Shown here piece after piece: positions 7,537 to 16,317 of a DNA stretch of 50,619 nt (position 1 is the stretch's first letter; each line of letters opens with the position of its first letter). Under the pieces are notes generated by a model, which worked only from the letters and a program-made list of their open reading frames with translations, had not been told where the DNA came from and made no database searches. This stretch comes from Bacteroidales bacterium (GTDB taxonomy: Bacteria > Bacteroidota > Bacteroidia > Bacteroidales > UBA4181), in NCBI GenBank assembly GCA_031270985.1, contig JAISWR010000013.1, positions 1-50,619 of the forward strand. The letters are read 5' to 3'. The translations under genes and the position numbers were made by a program.

Positions 7537-8460
7537 GTGGTTTATCAAGACATCAGCCAAATCCGGACAAGCGCGTCCGTAGTTACTGTCGGCAGTTTTG
7601 ACGGCGTACATCTTGGACACAGGATGCTGTTGCAACGGGTGGTAGAGTTGGCTCAAACGCACGGATGCCGTTCGCTGGCGGTGACTTTTTCGCCCCATCC
7701 GCGCATGGCGCTGGATGCTACTGTGCCGGATCGCTGGTTGCTCAGCACTCAGGAAGAGAAATTCGCCCTGATCGCACAATCCGGTATTGACGATATTCTG
7801 GTACTGCGATTCGACCGCGCTTTGGCGCAGATGACCGCACAGGAATTTATGGACGAAATCATCGACGGCAAACTGCATGCTCGCTGTTGGGTGGCAGGCG
7901 TGAATCATTCTTTCGGGAAAGACAGGCAGGGCAACAGCGCCACGCATGTACCCCCTTCGATGCAGGTGGACGTGGTACGCCTGAAACAGTCGGATGCAGC
8001 GGGAAGAATCAGTTCGTCAACCATTCGCCGTCTGTTGTCGGAAGGCGGACTGGCGTCGGCAAACCGGATGCTGGGCTATCACTACACGATGTCGGGAAAG
8101 GTGGTACACGGCGACCATTTGGGGCACACTATCGGTTTCCCGACCGCAAACATTGAACCCGAACCGCACAAACTGCTACCGAAAGAGGGCGTGTACTGTG
8201 TACGGGCAACCGTCGCCGGCGCTGCCAAAACAGGCATGATGTACATCGGCAAACGCACCATAGCACGCGACCATGAGTGCCGTGCGGAAGTCCATTTATT
8301 CGATTTTGAGGGGGATATCTACGGACAATCTTTGCAGGTATCCTTTACGCACCGCATTAGAGACAATATCCGCTTTGAAAATGCGGAACAACTTGCCCGC
8401 CAATTGCGGCAGGACAAACAAGCGTGTTTGCACTTGCCGCCCCATAGGGAAAGACTTTAG
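7537..8460 (+). CDS. ribF: Bifunctional riboflavin kinase / FAD synthetase
   Basis: 307 residues, the full bifunctional length. It phosphorylates riboflavin to FMN and then adenylylates FMN to FAD. The N-terminal nucleotidyltransferase domain has the GSFDGVHLGH motif (residues 19-28) and GRISSSTIRRLL. The C-terminal flavokinase domain has GHTIGFPTANIEP (Thr203 and Asn205 in the PTAN motif) and FDFEGDIYGQ. The start is GTG; no ATG lies close upstream. It has its own promoter and a gap of 159 bp from xseA. Confidence 0.95.
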   Translation: MVYQDISQIRTSASVVTVGSFDGVHLGHRMLLQRVVELAQTHGCRSLAVTFSPHPRMALDATVPDRWLLSTQEEKFALIAQSGIDDILVLRFDRALAQMTAQEFMDEIIDGKLHARCWVAGVNHSFGKDRQGNSATHVPPSMQVDVVRLKQSDAAGRISSSTIRRLLSEGGLASANRMLGYHYTMSGKVVHGDHLGHTIGFPTANIEPEPHKLLPKEGVYCVRATVAGAAKTGMMYIGKRTIARDHECRAEVHLFDFEGDIYGQSLQVSFTHRIRDNIRFENAEQLARQLRQDKQACLHLPPHRERL

Positions 8461-8562
8461 GACAAGTTGATATTTTCTTCGGTGGGGCGCAAATACAAAT
8501 TTCCGTACGGAAAAAGTTCAAGAGTTACCCGCCTGTTTTTTCTTGATCTTTTTTGCTGTCCG

Positions 8563-8593
8563 TTTGAAATTTCAAAAATTTACGCTATCTTTG
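8563..8593 (+). promoter_or_regulatory. Bacteroidota-type promoter for the pectin locus
   Basis: TTTG at 8563-8566, 19 bp spacer, TATCTTTG at 8586-8593, 35 bp before the esterase ATG. Full consensus match. The three genes that follow are separated by 24 bp or less (3 bp if an earlier start of the lyase is used), so this probably drives all of them. Confidence 0.75.
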
Positions 8594-8628
8594 TGCATTG
8601 ACATTATACATATAATAATCCTATACTC

Positions 8629-9771
8629 ATGAAAAAAATTCGATTGACGATGGCATTTGCTCTGGCTGTATGCGGGAGCATCATTGCTACAGCGCAGGAA
8701 ATGATACCACTGTGGAAAGAAGGGAAAATGCCCAACAGCAAAGGGCTTATTCTGAAAGACAGCGTAGCGCAGCAACGATTGTATCAGGTAGGCACGCCGC
8801 GTATGTATGTTTACCTTGCACCGAAAGAAATCAACACGGGCGCGGCAGTGTTGATTGTTCCCGGGGGCGGTTATATCAGGCTGCCCGAAACCTATACGGG
8901 TAACTCTACGGCAAAATTTTTTCAAGACCGCGGCATCAACGCCTTTATCGTATGTCACCGCTTACCCACGTCGCGCGATTTGGTGACGCGCCACACAGCA
9001 CCTTTGCAGGATGCACAGCGCGCAATGCGCATCATTCGCGCCAATGCCGCCAAATGGGACATTGACCCCGAACGGATAGGCGTCAATGGAACGTCCGCAG
9101 GAGCACACGTGGCATCCACGCTGGGAACGCATCAGGAAGACATCTCGGCGGTGGGCGACGAGTACGACAGGTTCAGCTACAAACCTGCTTTTATCATGCT
9201 CATTTCCGGCGTGCTTTCGATGGAACGTCCCATCACGCACGGAGTGAGTCGCGAAAGTCTGTTGGGCGCCAACCCTTCCGACGAATTGGTGAAAGCGTAT
9301 TCCAATGAAAATCGTGTCACTTCGTCCACACCGCCTACACTGCTCATCCACGCCGATAACGACAACGGCGTGTCGCCGCTCAACAGTGTAAGATTTTACG
9401 AGGCATGTAAAAAAGCAAAAGTATCCGCATCGCTGCATATCTTTCCCTTTGGGGCGCACGGTCTGGGTGTGGGGAAAAATCCCGGATCGGCGGACATGTG
9501 GCCCCAACTGAGTGTTGAGTGGCTCAAGGAAATGAATATCATCTCTACCGTATCCTCAAGCGCTCTCCACATCAACGGACAGCCGACGGAACCACCGCTC
9601 TATCTGGTGGACGACGTTGAGGTACAAAACATCAGCCGTATCAAGCGGGAAGACATACAGTCTATTTCGTTTTTGACAACCGAAGAGTCCAAGTCTAAAT
9701 ATGGCGAAAGGGGCAAAAACGGCGTCATGCTGATAGCAACCAAACCCGCGAACAGCAATCCGAATTTCTAA
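8629..9771 (+). CDS. Secreted alpha/beta-hydrolase esterase with C-terminal TonB-plug-like segment
   Basis: 380 residues. Residues 1-23 are a signal peptide ending ATAQ. Residues 70-305 form an alpha/beta hydrolase of the acetyl-xylan-esterase / BD-FAE type: oxyanion motif PGGGY, nucleophile Ser156 in GTSAGAH, acidic residue near Asp243/Asp245 in HADNDNGVSP, and His277 in FGAHGLG. It likely removes acetyl or feruloyl groups from plant polysaccharides. Residues about 323-371 are different: PLYLVDDVEVQNISRI, EDIQSISFL and YGERGKNGVMLIATK closely resemble the start of the plug domain of SusC/TonB-dependent transporters. No barrel follows. It is first of three pectin-related genes. Confidence 0.88.
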   Translation: MKKIRLTMAFALAVCGSIIATAQEMIPLWKEGKMPNSKGLILKDSVAQQRLYQVGTPRMYVYLAPKEINTGAAVLIVPGGGYIRLPETYTGNSTAKFFQDRGINAFIVCHRLPTSRDLVTRHTAPLQDAQRAMRIIRANAAKWDIDPERIGVNGTSAGAHVASTLGTHQEDISAVGDEYDRFSYKPAFIMLISGVLSMERPITHGVSRESLLGANPSDELVKAYSNENRVTSSTPPTLLIHADNDNGVSPLNSVRFYEACKKAKVSASLHIFPFGAHGLGVGKNPGSADMWPQLSVEWLKEMNIISTVSSSALHINGQPTEPPLYLVDDVEVQNISRIKREDIQSISFLTTEESKSKYGERGKNGVMLIATKPANSNPNF

Positions 9772-9795
9772 ACAATGTTTATTTATCTTACTATC

Positions 9796-11004
9796 ATGAA
9801 ACATACATTCTTTTATGCCGCAGTGTTGGCGCTACTTCTACCGGCAGGCAACATTTTCGCCCAAAGTAAAGCGCCGCTGGAATGGACGGACACCATCACC
9901 GGACATCGGGTCATCCGGCTTACGCGGACAGGCGTCGAAAATTACAGTTTCTATTTTCACAACAACCCTTTCATCAAATCCACAGACGGTAAGACCGACC
10001 TGATGGTGTACACAGGCATGGTGGACGGATTGCGACAGTATTTCAGCGTCAACCTGAAAACGCTGGAGTCGGTGCAGTTGAGCAATCGCTCTCAAGGCAT
10101 CAAAGGCGGTTCGGCAAGCGAAATTTTCGACAAAACGCACCGTGAAGTCATCTACCAAACAGGCGACAGCATCTTTGCCGTCCATATTGATTCCCGCAAA
10201 ACGCGGCTCATACACGTGTTCCCCGAATCGCTCGGCGTGACCGTCAGTTCCGTCAATGCCAACGGAACATTGCTGGCTGGCAAATACAGCGAGGGAAAAC
10301 AAGCGGACAAGATACGGGAACAGTACCCTGAAAAAAGTCAGTATTTCAACCGCATTTACGACGCCCACATCAAACATTACCTGTTCATCTTCGACATGCG
10401 AACCAAAGAGATGAAAATCATCCATGAAGAAAACGAATGGATCAACCACATACAGTTTTCCCCGACAGACCCCGACTTGCTGATGTTTTGCCACGAAGGC
10501 CCCTGGCATAAGGTGGACAGAATCTGGAACATCAACGTAAAAACGGGCGAACTCAGGCTGATGCACAAACGCACAATGGACGGTGAAATTGCAGGACACG
10601 AATTTTGGGGACCCGACGGCAAAACTATCTGGTTCGATCTGCAACAACCCCGTTCGGTAACGTTTTTCCTGTGTGGCGCCGACGCGAAAACAGGCAAAGA
10701 GGTGAAGTACGAAATGACACGCGACGAATGGTCTATCCATTTTAACGTTTCACCCGACCGCAGTCTGTTTTGCGGCGACGGCGGCGACCCGGGACAGGTA
10801 GCGCGTGCACAGGACGGCATGTGGATTTATCTGTTCCGTCCGCAAGACAACAAATTTGTTTCGGAACGACTGGTGAACATGAAACATCATTATTATAAAC
10901 TGGAACCAAACGTTCATTTTTCACCCGATCAAAAATGGGTGATTTTCCGTTCCAACATGTTCGGCGAAACCCATGTGTATGCTGTGGAAATTACAAAAAA
11001 GTAA
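9796..11004 (+). CDS. Oligogalacturonate lyase (PL22 type), secreted
   Basis: About 402 residues with a signal peptide (FFYAAVLALLLPAGNIFAQ). The fold is a beta-propeller of the polysaccharide lyase family 22 type. Characteristic stretches are FCHEGPWHKVDRIWNI (His233) and EIAGHEFWGPDGKTIWFD (His268), plus the propeller repeats FSPTDPDLLMF and FSPDQKWVIF. PL22 enzymes split short unsaturated or saturated oligogalacturonides by beta-elimination using Mn2+ or a similar metal. I took the ATG at 9796; an in-frame ATG at 9775 adds only seven residues. The neighbours, an esterase and a GH106-like enzyme, fit pectin breakdown. Many PL22 enzymes are cytoplasmic, so the signal peptide here is worth noting. 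Confidence 0.85.
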   Translation: MKHTFFYAAVLALLLPAGNIFAQSKAPLEWTDTITGHRVIRLTRTGVENYSFYFHNNPFIKSTDGKTDLMVYTGMVDGLRQYFSVNLKTLESVQLSNRSQGIKGGSASEIFDKTHREVIYQTGDSIFAVHIDSRKTRLIHVFPESLGVTVSSVNANGTLLAGKYSEGKQADKIREQYPEKSQYFNRIYDAHIKHYLFIFDMRTKEMKIIHEENEWINHIQFSPTDPDLLMFCHEGPWHKVDRIWNINVKTGELRLMHKRTMDGEIAGHEFWGPDGKTIWFDLQQPRSVTFFLCGADAKTGKEVKYEMTRDEWSIHFNVSPDRSLFCGDGGDPGQVARAQDGMWIYLFRPQDNKFVSERLVNMKHHYYKLEPNVHFSPDQKWVIFRSNMFGETHVYAVEITKK

Positions 11005-11010
11005 AAAATC

Positions 11011-13110
11011 ATGAAAAATTCAATCATCGAAAGTAAGAAACTGTTATGGCTGTTATTGTTGATGTTTACACCGGCACAAGCGCAACAATCGTGGCAACGC
11101 ATGACCGACCCGTCGAGGGCGGACTTGGTAAAAGCCTTTCCTACGCCGCCGGCAGAGTATTCCACAACATTGTGCTGGGGATGGAACGGCCCCACTACCC
11201 GCGCCACCATTCGCAGAGACCTTGACTCCATCTACCGTCAGGGATTCCGCGCTGTCACCATCGAAGCGGGATACCGGATGCCTTCCGAATACCTGTCCGA
11301 GGGATGGTTCAAAAATGTGGGCATAGCCGTGGAAGAAGCGAAAAAACGCGGCATGCGCGTATGGATCATTGACGAAGGAAAGTATCCCAGCGGGTTTGCC
11401 GGCGGCAAGTTCACACGGGAACGACCCGACTTGCGGATGCAGGCGGTGGTGATTACCGAAAAAGCGCGTGTGGGCAAAGGCGAAACCGTCAACCGCGCCG
11501 TGTCCGACAGCGTACTCAGCGTATGGGCGTACTGCCCGAAGAATTATCAGGCGCAACCGGTGCCTGTCCGTCAGGGAAAAATCTCTTTCACCGCGCCTTC
11601 CGAAGGATGGGAACTGTGGTTTGCCACACCGCAGTTCCGCACCGCGCAAACACGCGCCGTGAACGACCCCACAGGCGGTAAGGATACCCGCAACTCGCTG
11701 TGTGACTACCTCAATCCGGCAGCAGTACGCCAGTTTATAGATTTCACCCACGAGCAGTATAAAAAATATCTCGGCAAAGAGTTCGGCAAAACAATTCTTG
11801 GATTTCGTGGCGATGAGCCGGATTATGCCCATTTCCCGTGGACGCCCGGCATTGATCGCATCTTTGAACAGAAAAAAGGATACGATGTGAAGCCTTACCT
11901 GACGGCTTTTCAGCTTCCCATCCAGAGCGAGGAGGTGAAACAGGCAAAGGCGGATTACTGGGACGTATGGTCGGAACAGTTCTCGCTGAGTTTTTTCAAA
12001 CAACAGGCTGATTGGTGCGCTGCCAACGGCATTGAACACATCACCCACCTCAACAATGAACATCGCATGCCGGTATGCATCCGCGCCGAAGGCGACCCCA
12101 TCCGCGACCTGAGTCAGGTGCAGATACCCGGCGTGGACGCTATCTGGAACCAGATTTGGCCGGATACAATAAACAATTTCCCGCTGCTGGCTTCTTCTGT
12201 GGCGCACATATACGGCAAACCGCGCGCTTTCAGCGAAAGTTTCGCCGCTTATCGTGTTCCGCCCAAAACCGTCGCCGAAGCAAAATATGTGCTGGATTAT
12301 CAGTTTGCACGAGGCATCAACATGTTCGAACTCATGTTCTGGATGTCGTCCGCAGAAGGCGTATCCCCTCCGGGTCGCAACTGGCTGTCCATGCAGGGTA
12401 TTGACGGATTGCTGGCATATTGCAACCGCGTGTCCTATCTCTTTGCACAGGGACGACCGGCGGCGGAACTCGCCGTGTATTTTCCCACAAGCAGCATGTG
12501 GCTGGGCGACAATGAGAGCAATACGCGCCTGCTGTCCATCACGCAAACGCTGATGCAAAACGGTTACACATTCGACTGGATGGACGACGACGCGCTGGGC
12601 GGTGAAGCGATACAGTTACGGGACGGTAAACTAATCAACCGTAGCGGACAGGAATACCAAACCGTCATCATCCCTTCGGCGAGTACGCTGTCCGTGAAAG
12701 CGTGGGACAAGCTGAACCATTTTGCGGCGCAGGGAGGTAAGGTGCTGTTTTGGGGATACAAACCGTCCATGCTGACGGACAAAAGTTTCCTGTCGCCCGA
12801 TCCGTTTCGCCCCATTGCAGGCAGCGTACACGAACCGTCGGTAGCCATGACGCCTGTCGTGAAGAGCGTACTCTCCGCGTTGCCATACGCCGTACATGCC
12901 CCGTCGGGTATCCGGATAGCCCACCGTAAAATAGCGGGCGCCGACTTCCTGTTTCTTTTCAACGAAAGCAAAGAAGCCGCAAGTTATACCCTGCCCGTCG
13001 AGGGCGCTGTATCACTGTGGGACGCATGGAGCGGAAAGGTGGAACCATTGACGACCCGCACGCTGGATTTTGAACCGTACGGCGCAAAAATTGTCAGTAT
13101 AGAACGATAA
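11011..13110 (+). CDS. GH106-like alpha-L-rhamnosidase, short form, secreted
   Basis: 699 residues with a signal peptide ending TPAQAQ. The N-terminal part has the GH106 pattern: FPTPPAEYSTTLCWGWNG, then FRAVTIEAGYRMPSEYLSEGW, VEEAKKRGMRVWIIDEGKYP and SGFAGG. Candidate acidic catalytic residues are Glu269 in FRGDEPDY and Glu409 in FSESFAAYRV. GH106 enzymes release L-rhamnose, mainly from rhamnogalacturonan. Well-studied members are about 1000 residues or more, with C-terminal beta-sandwich domains. This one stops soon after a short sandwich-like end (SLWDAWSGKVEPL), so the specificity is uncertain. It starts 6 bp after the lyase gene and completes the pectin locus. Confidence 0.78.
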   Translation: MKNSIIESKKLLWLLLLMFTPAQAQQSWQRMTDPSRADLVKAFPTPPAEYSTTLCWGWNGPTTRATIRRDLDSIYRQGFRAVTIEAGYRMPSEYLSEGWFKNVGIAVEEAKKRGMRVWIIDEGKYPSGFAGGKFTRERPDLRMQAVVITEKARVGKGETVNRAVSDSVLSVWAYCPKNYQAQPVPVRQGKISFTAPSEGWELWFATPQFRTAQTRAVNDPTGGKDTRNSLCDYLNPAAVRQFIDFTHEQYKKYLGKEFGKTILGFRGDEPDYAHFPWTPGIDRIFEQKKGYDVKPYLTAFQLPIQSEEVKQAKADYWDVWSEQFSLSFFKQQADWCAANGIEHITHLNNEHRMPVCIRAEGDPIRDLSQVQIPGVDAIWNQIWPDTINNFPLLASSVAHIYGKPRAFSESFAAYRVPPKTVAEAKYVLDYQFARGINMFELMFWMSSAEGVSPPGRNWLSMQGIDGLLAYCNRVSYLFAQGRPAAELAVYFPTSSMWLGDNESNTRLLSITQTLMQNGYTFDWMDDDALGGEAIQLRDGKLINRSGQEYQTVIIPSASTLSVKAWDKLNHFAAQGGKVLFWGYKPSMLTDKSFLSPDPFRPIAGSVHEPSVAMTPVVKSVLSALPYAVHAPSGIRIAHRKIAGADFLFLFNESKEAASYTLPVEGAVSLWDAWSGKVEPLTTRTLDFEPYGAKIVSIER

Positions 13111-13149
13111 ACAAATAGGTATGAAAGACATACATATTGGGGATGGTTT

Positions 13150-14019
13150 TCAGTTCCTTTTGTCCTCGCCCCACATCAGTTTGTTGCGCAAAGTGGCGTA
13201 GAATGAGGCGGTTTTCACTGTTTTGACGGTGAATGAGGCGCGTTTCAGTTCTATCTCCGATCCGGGCAGACAGTCAAATGTACGAGAGTCGAGCGAGAGT
13301 GAGAAACTTGTGCTGCGGGTGTCTATTTTCAGGCGCAACACCGCATGATCGGGAATCACCAGCGGGCGCACGGTCAAGTTGTGGGGCGCTATGGGCGAGA
13401 TGATGAAGTTGTGCGACTCCGGAGCGACAATGGGACCGCCCACACTCATCGAATAAGCCGATGATCCTGTGGGAGTGGCAACAATCAATCCGTCCGCCCA
13501 GTAAGAGTTGAGAAAATCGTTGTTGCTCCGGACGTGTACGGTAATCAGTCCCGACATTTTTTTCTGCACCACCACATCGTTCAGAGCATAAGGGAAATCT
13601 TCCGACGGGATATTGCATCCGCTCACATGCAGCAAGGTGCGCTCTTCAAATTCCAACCCTCCGGACAGCAGTTTTTTCGCAAACAGCGGCAATTCCGCTT
13701 CGGCAATTGTTGCCAGAAATCCGAGTCTGCCGATGTTCACGCCGGCAACGGGGATACCGCTGTCGCGCACAATATTCACCGATTCGAGGAAAGTGCCGTC
13801 ACCGCCTACGCTGACCAAAAATTGTACGGAAGCGTGGAGATCGCTGTGATCGGTAAATGTTCCGGCAATAGCCGTATTTTCGGTTTTTGTGCGCATAAAA
13901 TCATACATCGGGCGGCAAAGGTACACATCCGTGCTTTGCCGGCGGAATATTTCCAGCAAAACACGTGTGATGTCTGCACTGCGGTCGTTGAATTTTTTGG
14001 CGTAAACGGCTATAGACAT
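13150..14019 (-). CDS. nadK: NAD kinase
   Basis: 289 residues, typical length. It phosphorylates NAD to NADP using ATP. The key motif GGDGTFLES is at residues 72-80 (Asp74 in the GGDG loop). Others are VNIGRLGFLATI, the LNDVVVQK segment (Asp in place of the more common Glu of the NE motif), and the Gly-rich ATPTGSSAYSMSVGGPIVAP. It is last in a minus-strand cluster, 8 bp after the secreted protein gene, and converges with the GH106 gene. Confidence 0.96.
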   Translation of the reverse strand: MSIAVYAKKFNDRSADITRVLLEIFRRQSTDVYLCRPMYDFMRTKTENTAIAGTFTDHSDLHASVQFLVSVGGDGTFLESVNIVRDSGIPVAGVNIGRLGFLATIAEAELPLFAKKLLSGGLEFEERTLLHVSGCNIPSEDFPYALNDVVVQKKMSGLITVHVRSNNDFLNSYWADGLIVATPTGSSAYSMSVGGPIVAPESHNFIISPIAPHNLTVRPLVIPDHAVLRLKIDTRSTSFSLSLDSRTFDCLPGSEIELKRASFTVKTVKTASFYATLRNKLMWGEDKRN

Positions 14020-14027
14020 GGGTGCGG

Positions 14028-14897
14028 TTATTTTGGCGTCATGCGACGGATGGATTTTGGTTCGTAATTATGGATACGTTTGCTGTGTTTCCAGTGCTTC
14101 TTCCTGAATTTCAATCCGTCACGGTAAAAATCGGGTTCGTAATATTCAAATTTACCGACCTGATAGGGCATCAGCGGGGTCAGGTGGTCGAACTCTATGC
14201 GCCGCTTCCACACATTATAGCCCAGATACATGTTGGCGGCTGAGGAATATTCGAATATCACCCTGTTTTTGAACCAACCGTTCAGTTCAAAAAAGTCATC
14301 GGCGCCGAATTGCGCTGTTCCGTCTTTTTTCAGCACCAGCACGTCAATGATTTTTTTCTTGGTGTCCAGCGTATTCATGTCTGCACCCAGCAATGTGTAG
14401 TAAATATCACCCTTTATCCTTTTTTTTGGCAGTATTTTGTAATACAGTGCGCCGTACCATTGGTTGGTATCCAGCGTTTGTTTGTCCGGTCGTTCAATAA
14501 GGTCGGACATGTCAATCAGGCGGAACATTGAGTTCGGATAAGTGCGCGAAGGAAATATCAACAGGGCGAAATAACGGTGCGTACCGTCATGAAAAGCATG
14601 ATTCCACTGTATTATCCTGAATTTTTTGCGAGGAGCATACAGGCTTCCGACCGTTTTCAGCGAATCGAACGGATAGTGGTACATTTCGGGATGTTCCATC
14701 GCTTCTTCCAGCATTTCAACAATTCTGAGGTGCATTAGCAAGGCAAGACTGTCGTTTTCCGTTTCACGTATCTCTTTGAATGTTTGTATGATGGAATGTT
14801 CCATCGGGGAAAATGGCATCGGCTTTTGCTTGCCTGAAATTTCCGGCAGGAACAACAGCAAACCGCTCACAATAAAGGCACAGATGCGCATATTCAT
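14028..14897 (-). CDS. Conserved secreted protein of unknown function
   Basis: 289 residues with an N-terminal hydrophobic segment (ICAFIVSGLLLFLPEISG) that looks like a signal peptide. The rest is soluble, rich in Tyr, Lys and Arg, with phrases WYGALYYKILP, IQWNHAFHDGTHRYFALL and a basic C-terminal tail (KFRKKHWKHSKRIHN). No enzyme motif is recognised. It resembles uncharacterised Bacteroidales secreted proteins in overall look, but I cannot name a family. It sits between a LytTR regulator (3 bp gap) and nadK (8 bp gap), so it is probably co-transcribed with both. Confidence 0.75.
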   Translation of the reverse strand: MNMRICAFIVSGLLLFLPEISGKQKPMPFSPMEHSIIQTFKEIRETENDSLALLMHLRIVEMLEEAMEHPEMYHYPFDSLKTVGSLYAPRKKFRIIQWNHAFHDGTHRYFALLIFPSRTYPNSMFRLIDMSDLIERPDKQTLDTNQWYGALYYKILPKKRIKGDIYYTLLGADMNTLDTKKKIIDVLVLKKDGTAQFGADDFFELNGWFKNRVIFEYSSAANMYLGYNVWKRRIEFDHLTPLMPYQVGKFEYYEPDFYRDGLKFRKKHWKHSKRIHNYEPKSIRRMTPK

Positions 14898-14900
14898 GGT

Positions 14901-15605
14901 CTATTTCGATATAAATTTCAGCTGTTTCAATAGATTGTCCTTGTACAGTTTTCCGATAGCAATGTTGTTGAGGGCATCTTTCGTCCTGATGATAATCGTG
15001 TTGTCTTCAATACCCGAAATACTGCCGGTATTCACGATAAAAGAACGGTGTACTCTGATGAATTGTTTATCGGGCAATTTCGCTTCCAGCGCTTTCATGG
15101 TGGAATGGACGGTGTATTTATCGCTAAATGTGTTGAGAATCATATAATTTTCCATTGCTTCCACCCACAGGATGTCGGTATATTTCAATTTCACCAGTCC
15201 GGTATTATGTTTGATGAAAATCTCATCGTCGGCGGAATGTATCCTACTCTGTTCCTGTTTCTCTTTCGCCTTTTCCACCGCTTTGGAAAAGCGAAGGAAG
15301 GTGAACGGCTTGAGCAGATAGTCCGTAACGTCGTAATCGAACGCATCAACAGCATATTTTTCTCTCGATGAAATGATGATGATTTGAGGTGGTTTTTTTA
15401 AACTGTTTAGAAATTCTATGCCGCTCATTTCTGGCATCTCAATATCCAAAAATATCAGATCGATCTGTTCGCCGGCATGCAGTACCTTCATGGCATCCAC
15501 AGCATTGGACAGGGAATGGAGCAAACACAAGGAGTCCGTTTTTTTAACGAAACTCTCTGCGATTTTCCTAACAAAATCGTCGTCATCTATAATAATGCAA
15601 TTCAT
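14901..15605 (-). CDS. LytTR-family response regulator
   Basis: 234 residues. The N-terminal receiver domain has the acidic pocket IIIDDDD, phospho-acceptor Asp54 in FLDIEMPEMSG, the Ser/Thr position in IIISSREKYA, and Lys in LLKPF. A short linker leads to a LytTR DNA-binding domain (about residues 125-232: DEIFIKHNTGLVKLKYTDIL, FIRVHRSFIVN). Such regulators are normally encoded next to a LytS/YehU-type kinase. None is adjacent here, but one lies alone at 33032-34087. It appears to be cotranscribed with the secreted protein and nadK downstream. Confidence 0.93.
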   Translation of the reverse strand: MNCIIIDDDDFVRKIAESFVKKTDSLCLLHSLSNAVDAMKVLHAGEQIDLIFLDIEMPEMSGIEFLNSLKKPPQIIIISSREKYAVDAFDYDVTDYLLKPFTFLRFSKAVEKAKEKQEQSRIHSADDEIFIKHNTGLVKLKYTDILWVEAMENYMILNTFSDKYTVHSTMKALEAKLPDKQFIRVHRSFIVNTGSISGIEDNTIIIRTKDALNNIAIGKLYKDNLLKQLKFISK

Positions 15606-15621
15606 CTGATAAAAATGCGTT

Positions 15622-15655
15622 CAAATATAATCATTAATTCGACATGTGCGGCAAT
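15622..15655 (-). promoter_or_regulatory. Possible promoter for the LytTR regulator cluster
   Basis: Read on the minus strand: ATTG (15655-15652), 22 bp spacer, TATATTTG (15629-15622), 17 bp before the regulator ATG. The -7 box fits the consensus. The spacer is 2 bp long and the -33 element is only TTG, so this is tentative. Confidence 0.4.
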
Positions 15656-15663
15656 TGTCCGTG

Positions 15664-16317
15664 TTATTTTGTGTACCGACCAAGAATAAGTTCCGGATTT
15701 TTTATGGAATTTTTCAGCCATAAGGCGCGTAAATCCTCTTGTTCCGAAGCGTTCAGCCGCCATTCGGCATTGCCTTGTTTCAGCCCGTGCAACAAGTGCG
15801 ACAGGATAACGCCTGCCGACACAGAGATATTCAGGCTCTGTGTAAACCCCCACATCGGTATTTCCAGCAATTCGTCGGCGACGTTCAAAATGTCGTTCGA
15901 TACGCCCTGTTTTTCGTTGCCGAACACAATCGCACATTTGCCCGCAGAAAGGTCAAACTCATACAGCGAGGTACTGTGTCCGCCCAATGCGGTGGCGACA
16001 ATTCTGTAACCTTCCTTTTTCAGCCGCACAACGGCGTCCGTGCCGTCATACCTGAAAATGTTCAGCCACTTGTCTGAGCCTTTCAGTACCATCGGGTTGA
16101 TGCGATACGGGTTGAACGTTTCAATGATGTGTACATCCTGCACGCCCAAACATTCGCATGTGCGCAAAACCGCGCTGACATTCTGCGACTGGTAAATATC
16201 CTCCAGCACTACAGTGATGTAACGTGTGCGGTGCGACAGTGTTTTTTCTATCCTGACAGTCCTTTCGCCGGTAACAAAAGCTGAAAGTATTTCCACCACC
16301 GATTTATTATTTTCCAT
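15664..16317 (-). CDS. trmH: TrmH/SpoU-family RNA 2'-O-methyltransferase
   Basis: 217 residues, SPOUT fold. The three family motifs are present: motif 1 QSQNVSAVLRTCECLG, motif 2 KCAIVFGNEKQGVSNDI, and motif 3 IPMWGFTQSLNISVSAGVIL, which builds the knotted SAM site. It probably methylates the 2'-O of G18 in tRNA, since length and motif wording fit TrmH better than the rRNA enzyme RlmB. It is on the same strand as the LytTR regulator, 58 bp upstream of it. Confidence in the family is high; the exact RNA target is inferred. Confidence 0.9.
   Translation of the reverse strand: MENNKSVVEILSAFVTGERTVRIEKTLSHRTRYITVVLEDIYQSQNVSAVLRTCECLGVQDVHIIETFNPYRINPMVLKGSDKWLNIFRYDGTDAVVRLKKEGYRIVATALGGHSTSLYEFDLSAGKCAIVFGNEKQGVSNDILNVADELLEIPMWGFTQSLNISVSAGVILSHLLHGLKQGNAEWRLNASEQEDLRALWLKNSIKNPELILGRYTK

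Noticed and set aside
7374-7601. 75-codon frame after xseA as a possible xseB
   Set aside because: It overlaps ribF and its sequence (Cys, Phe and Arg rich) does not resemble the helical XseB.
9838-10740. Minus-strand open frame of 300 codons opposite the PL22 lyase gene
   Set aside because: Antisense to a clear family member; the translated sequence is His/Val/Phe-rich mirror sequence without domains.
11053-12558. Minus-strand open frame of 501 codons opposite the GH106-like gene
   Set aside because: It is a shadow of the plus-strand gene: no signature, no start context, and the plus strand has a signal peptide and GH106 motifs in the same bases.
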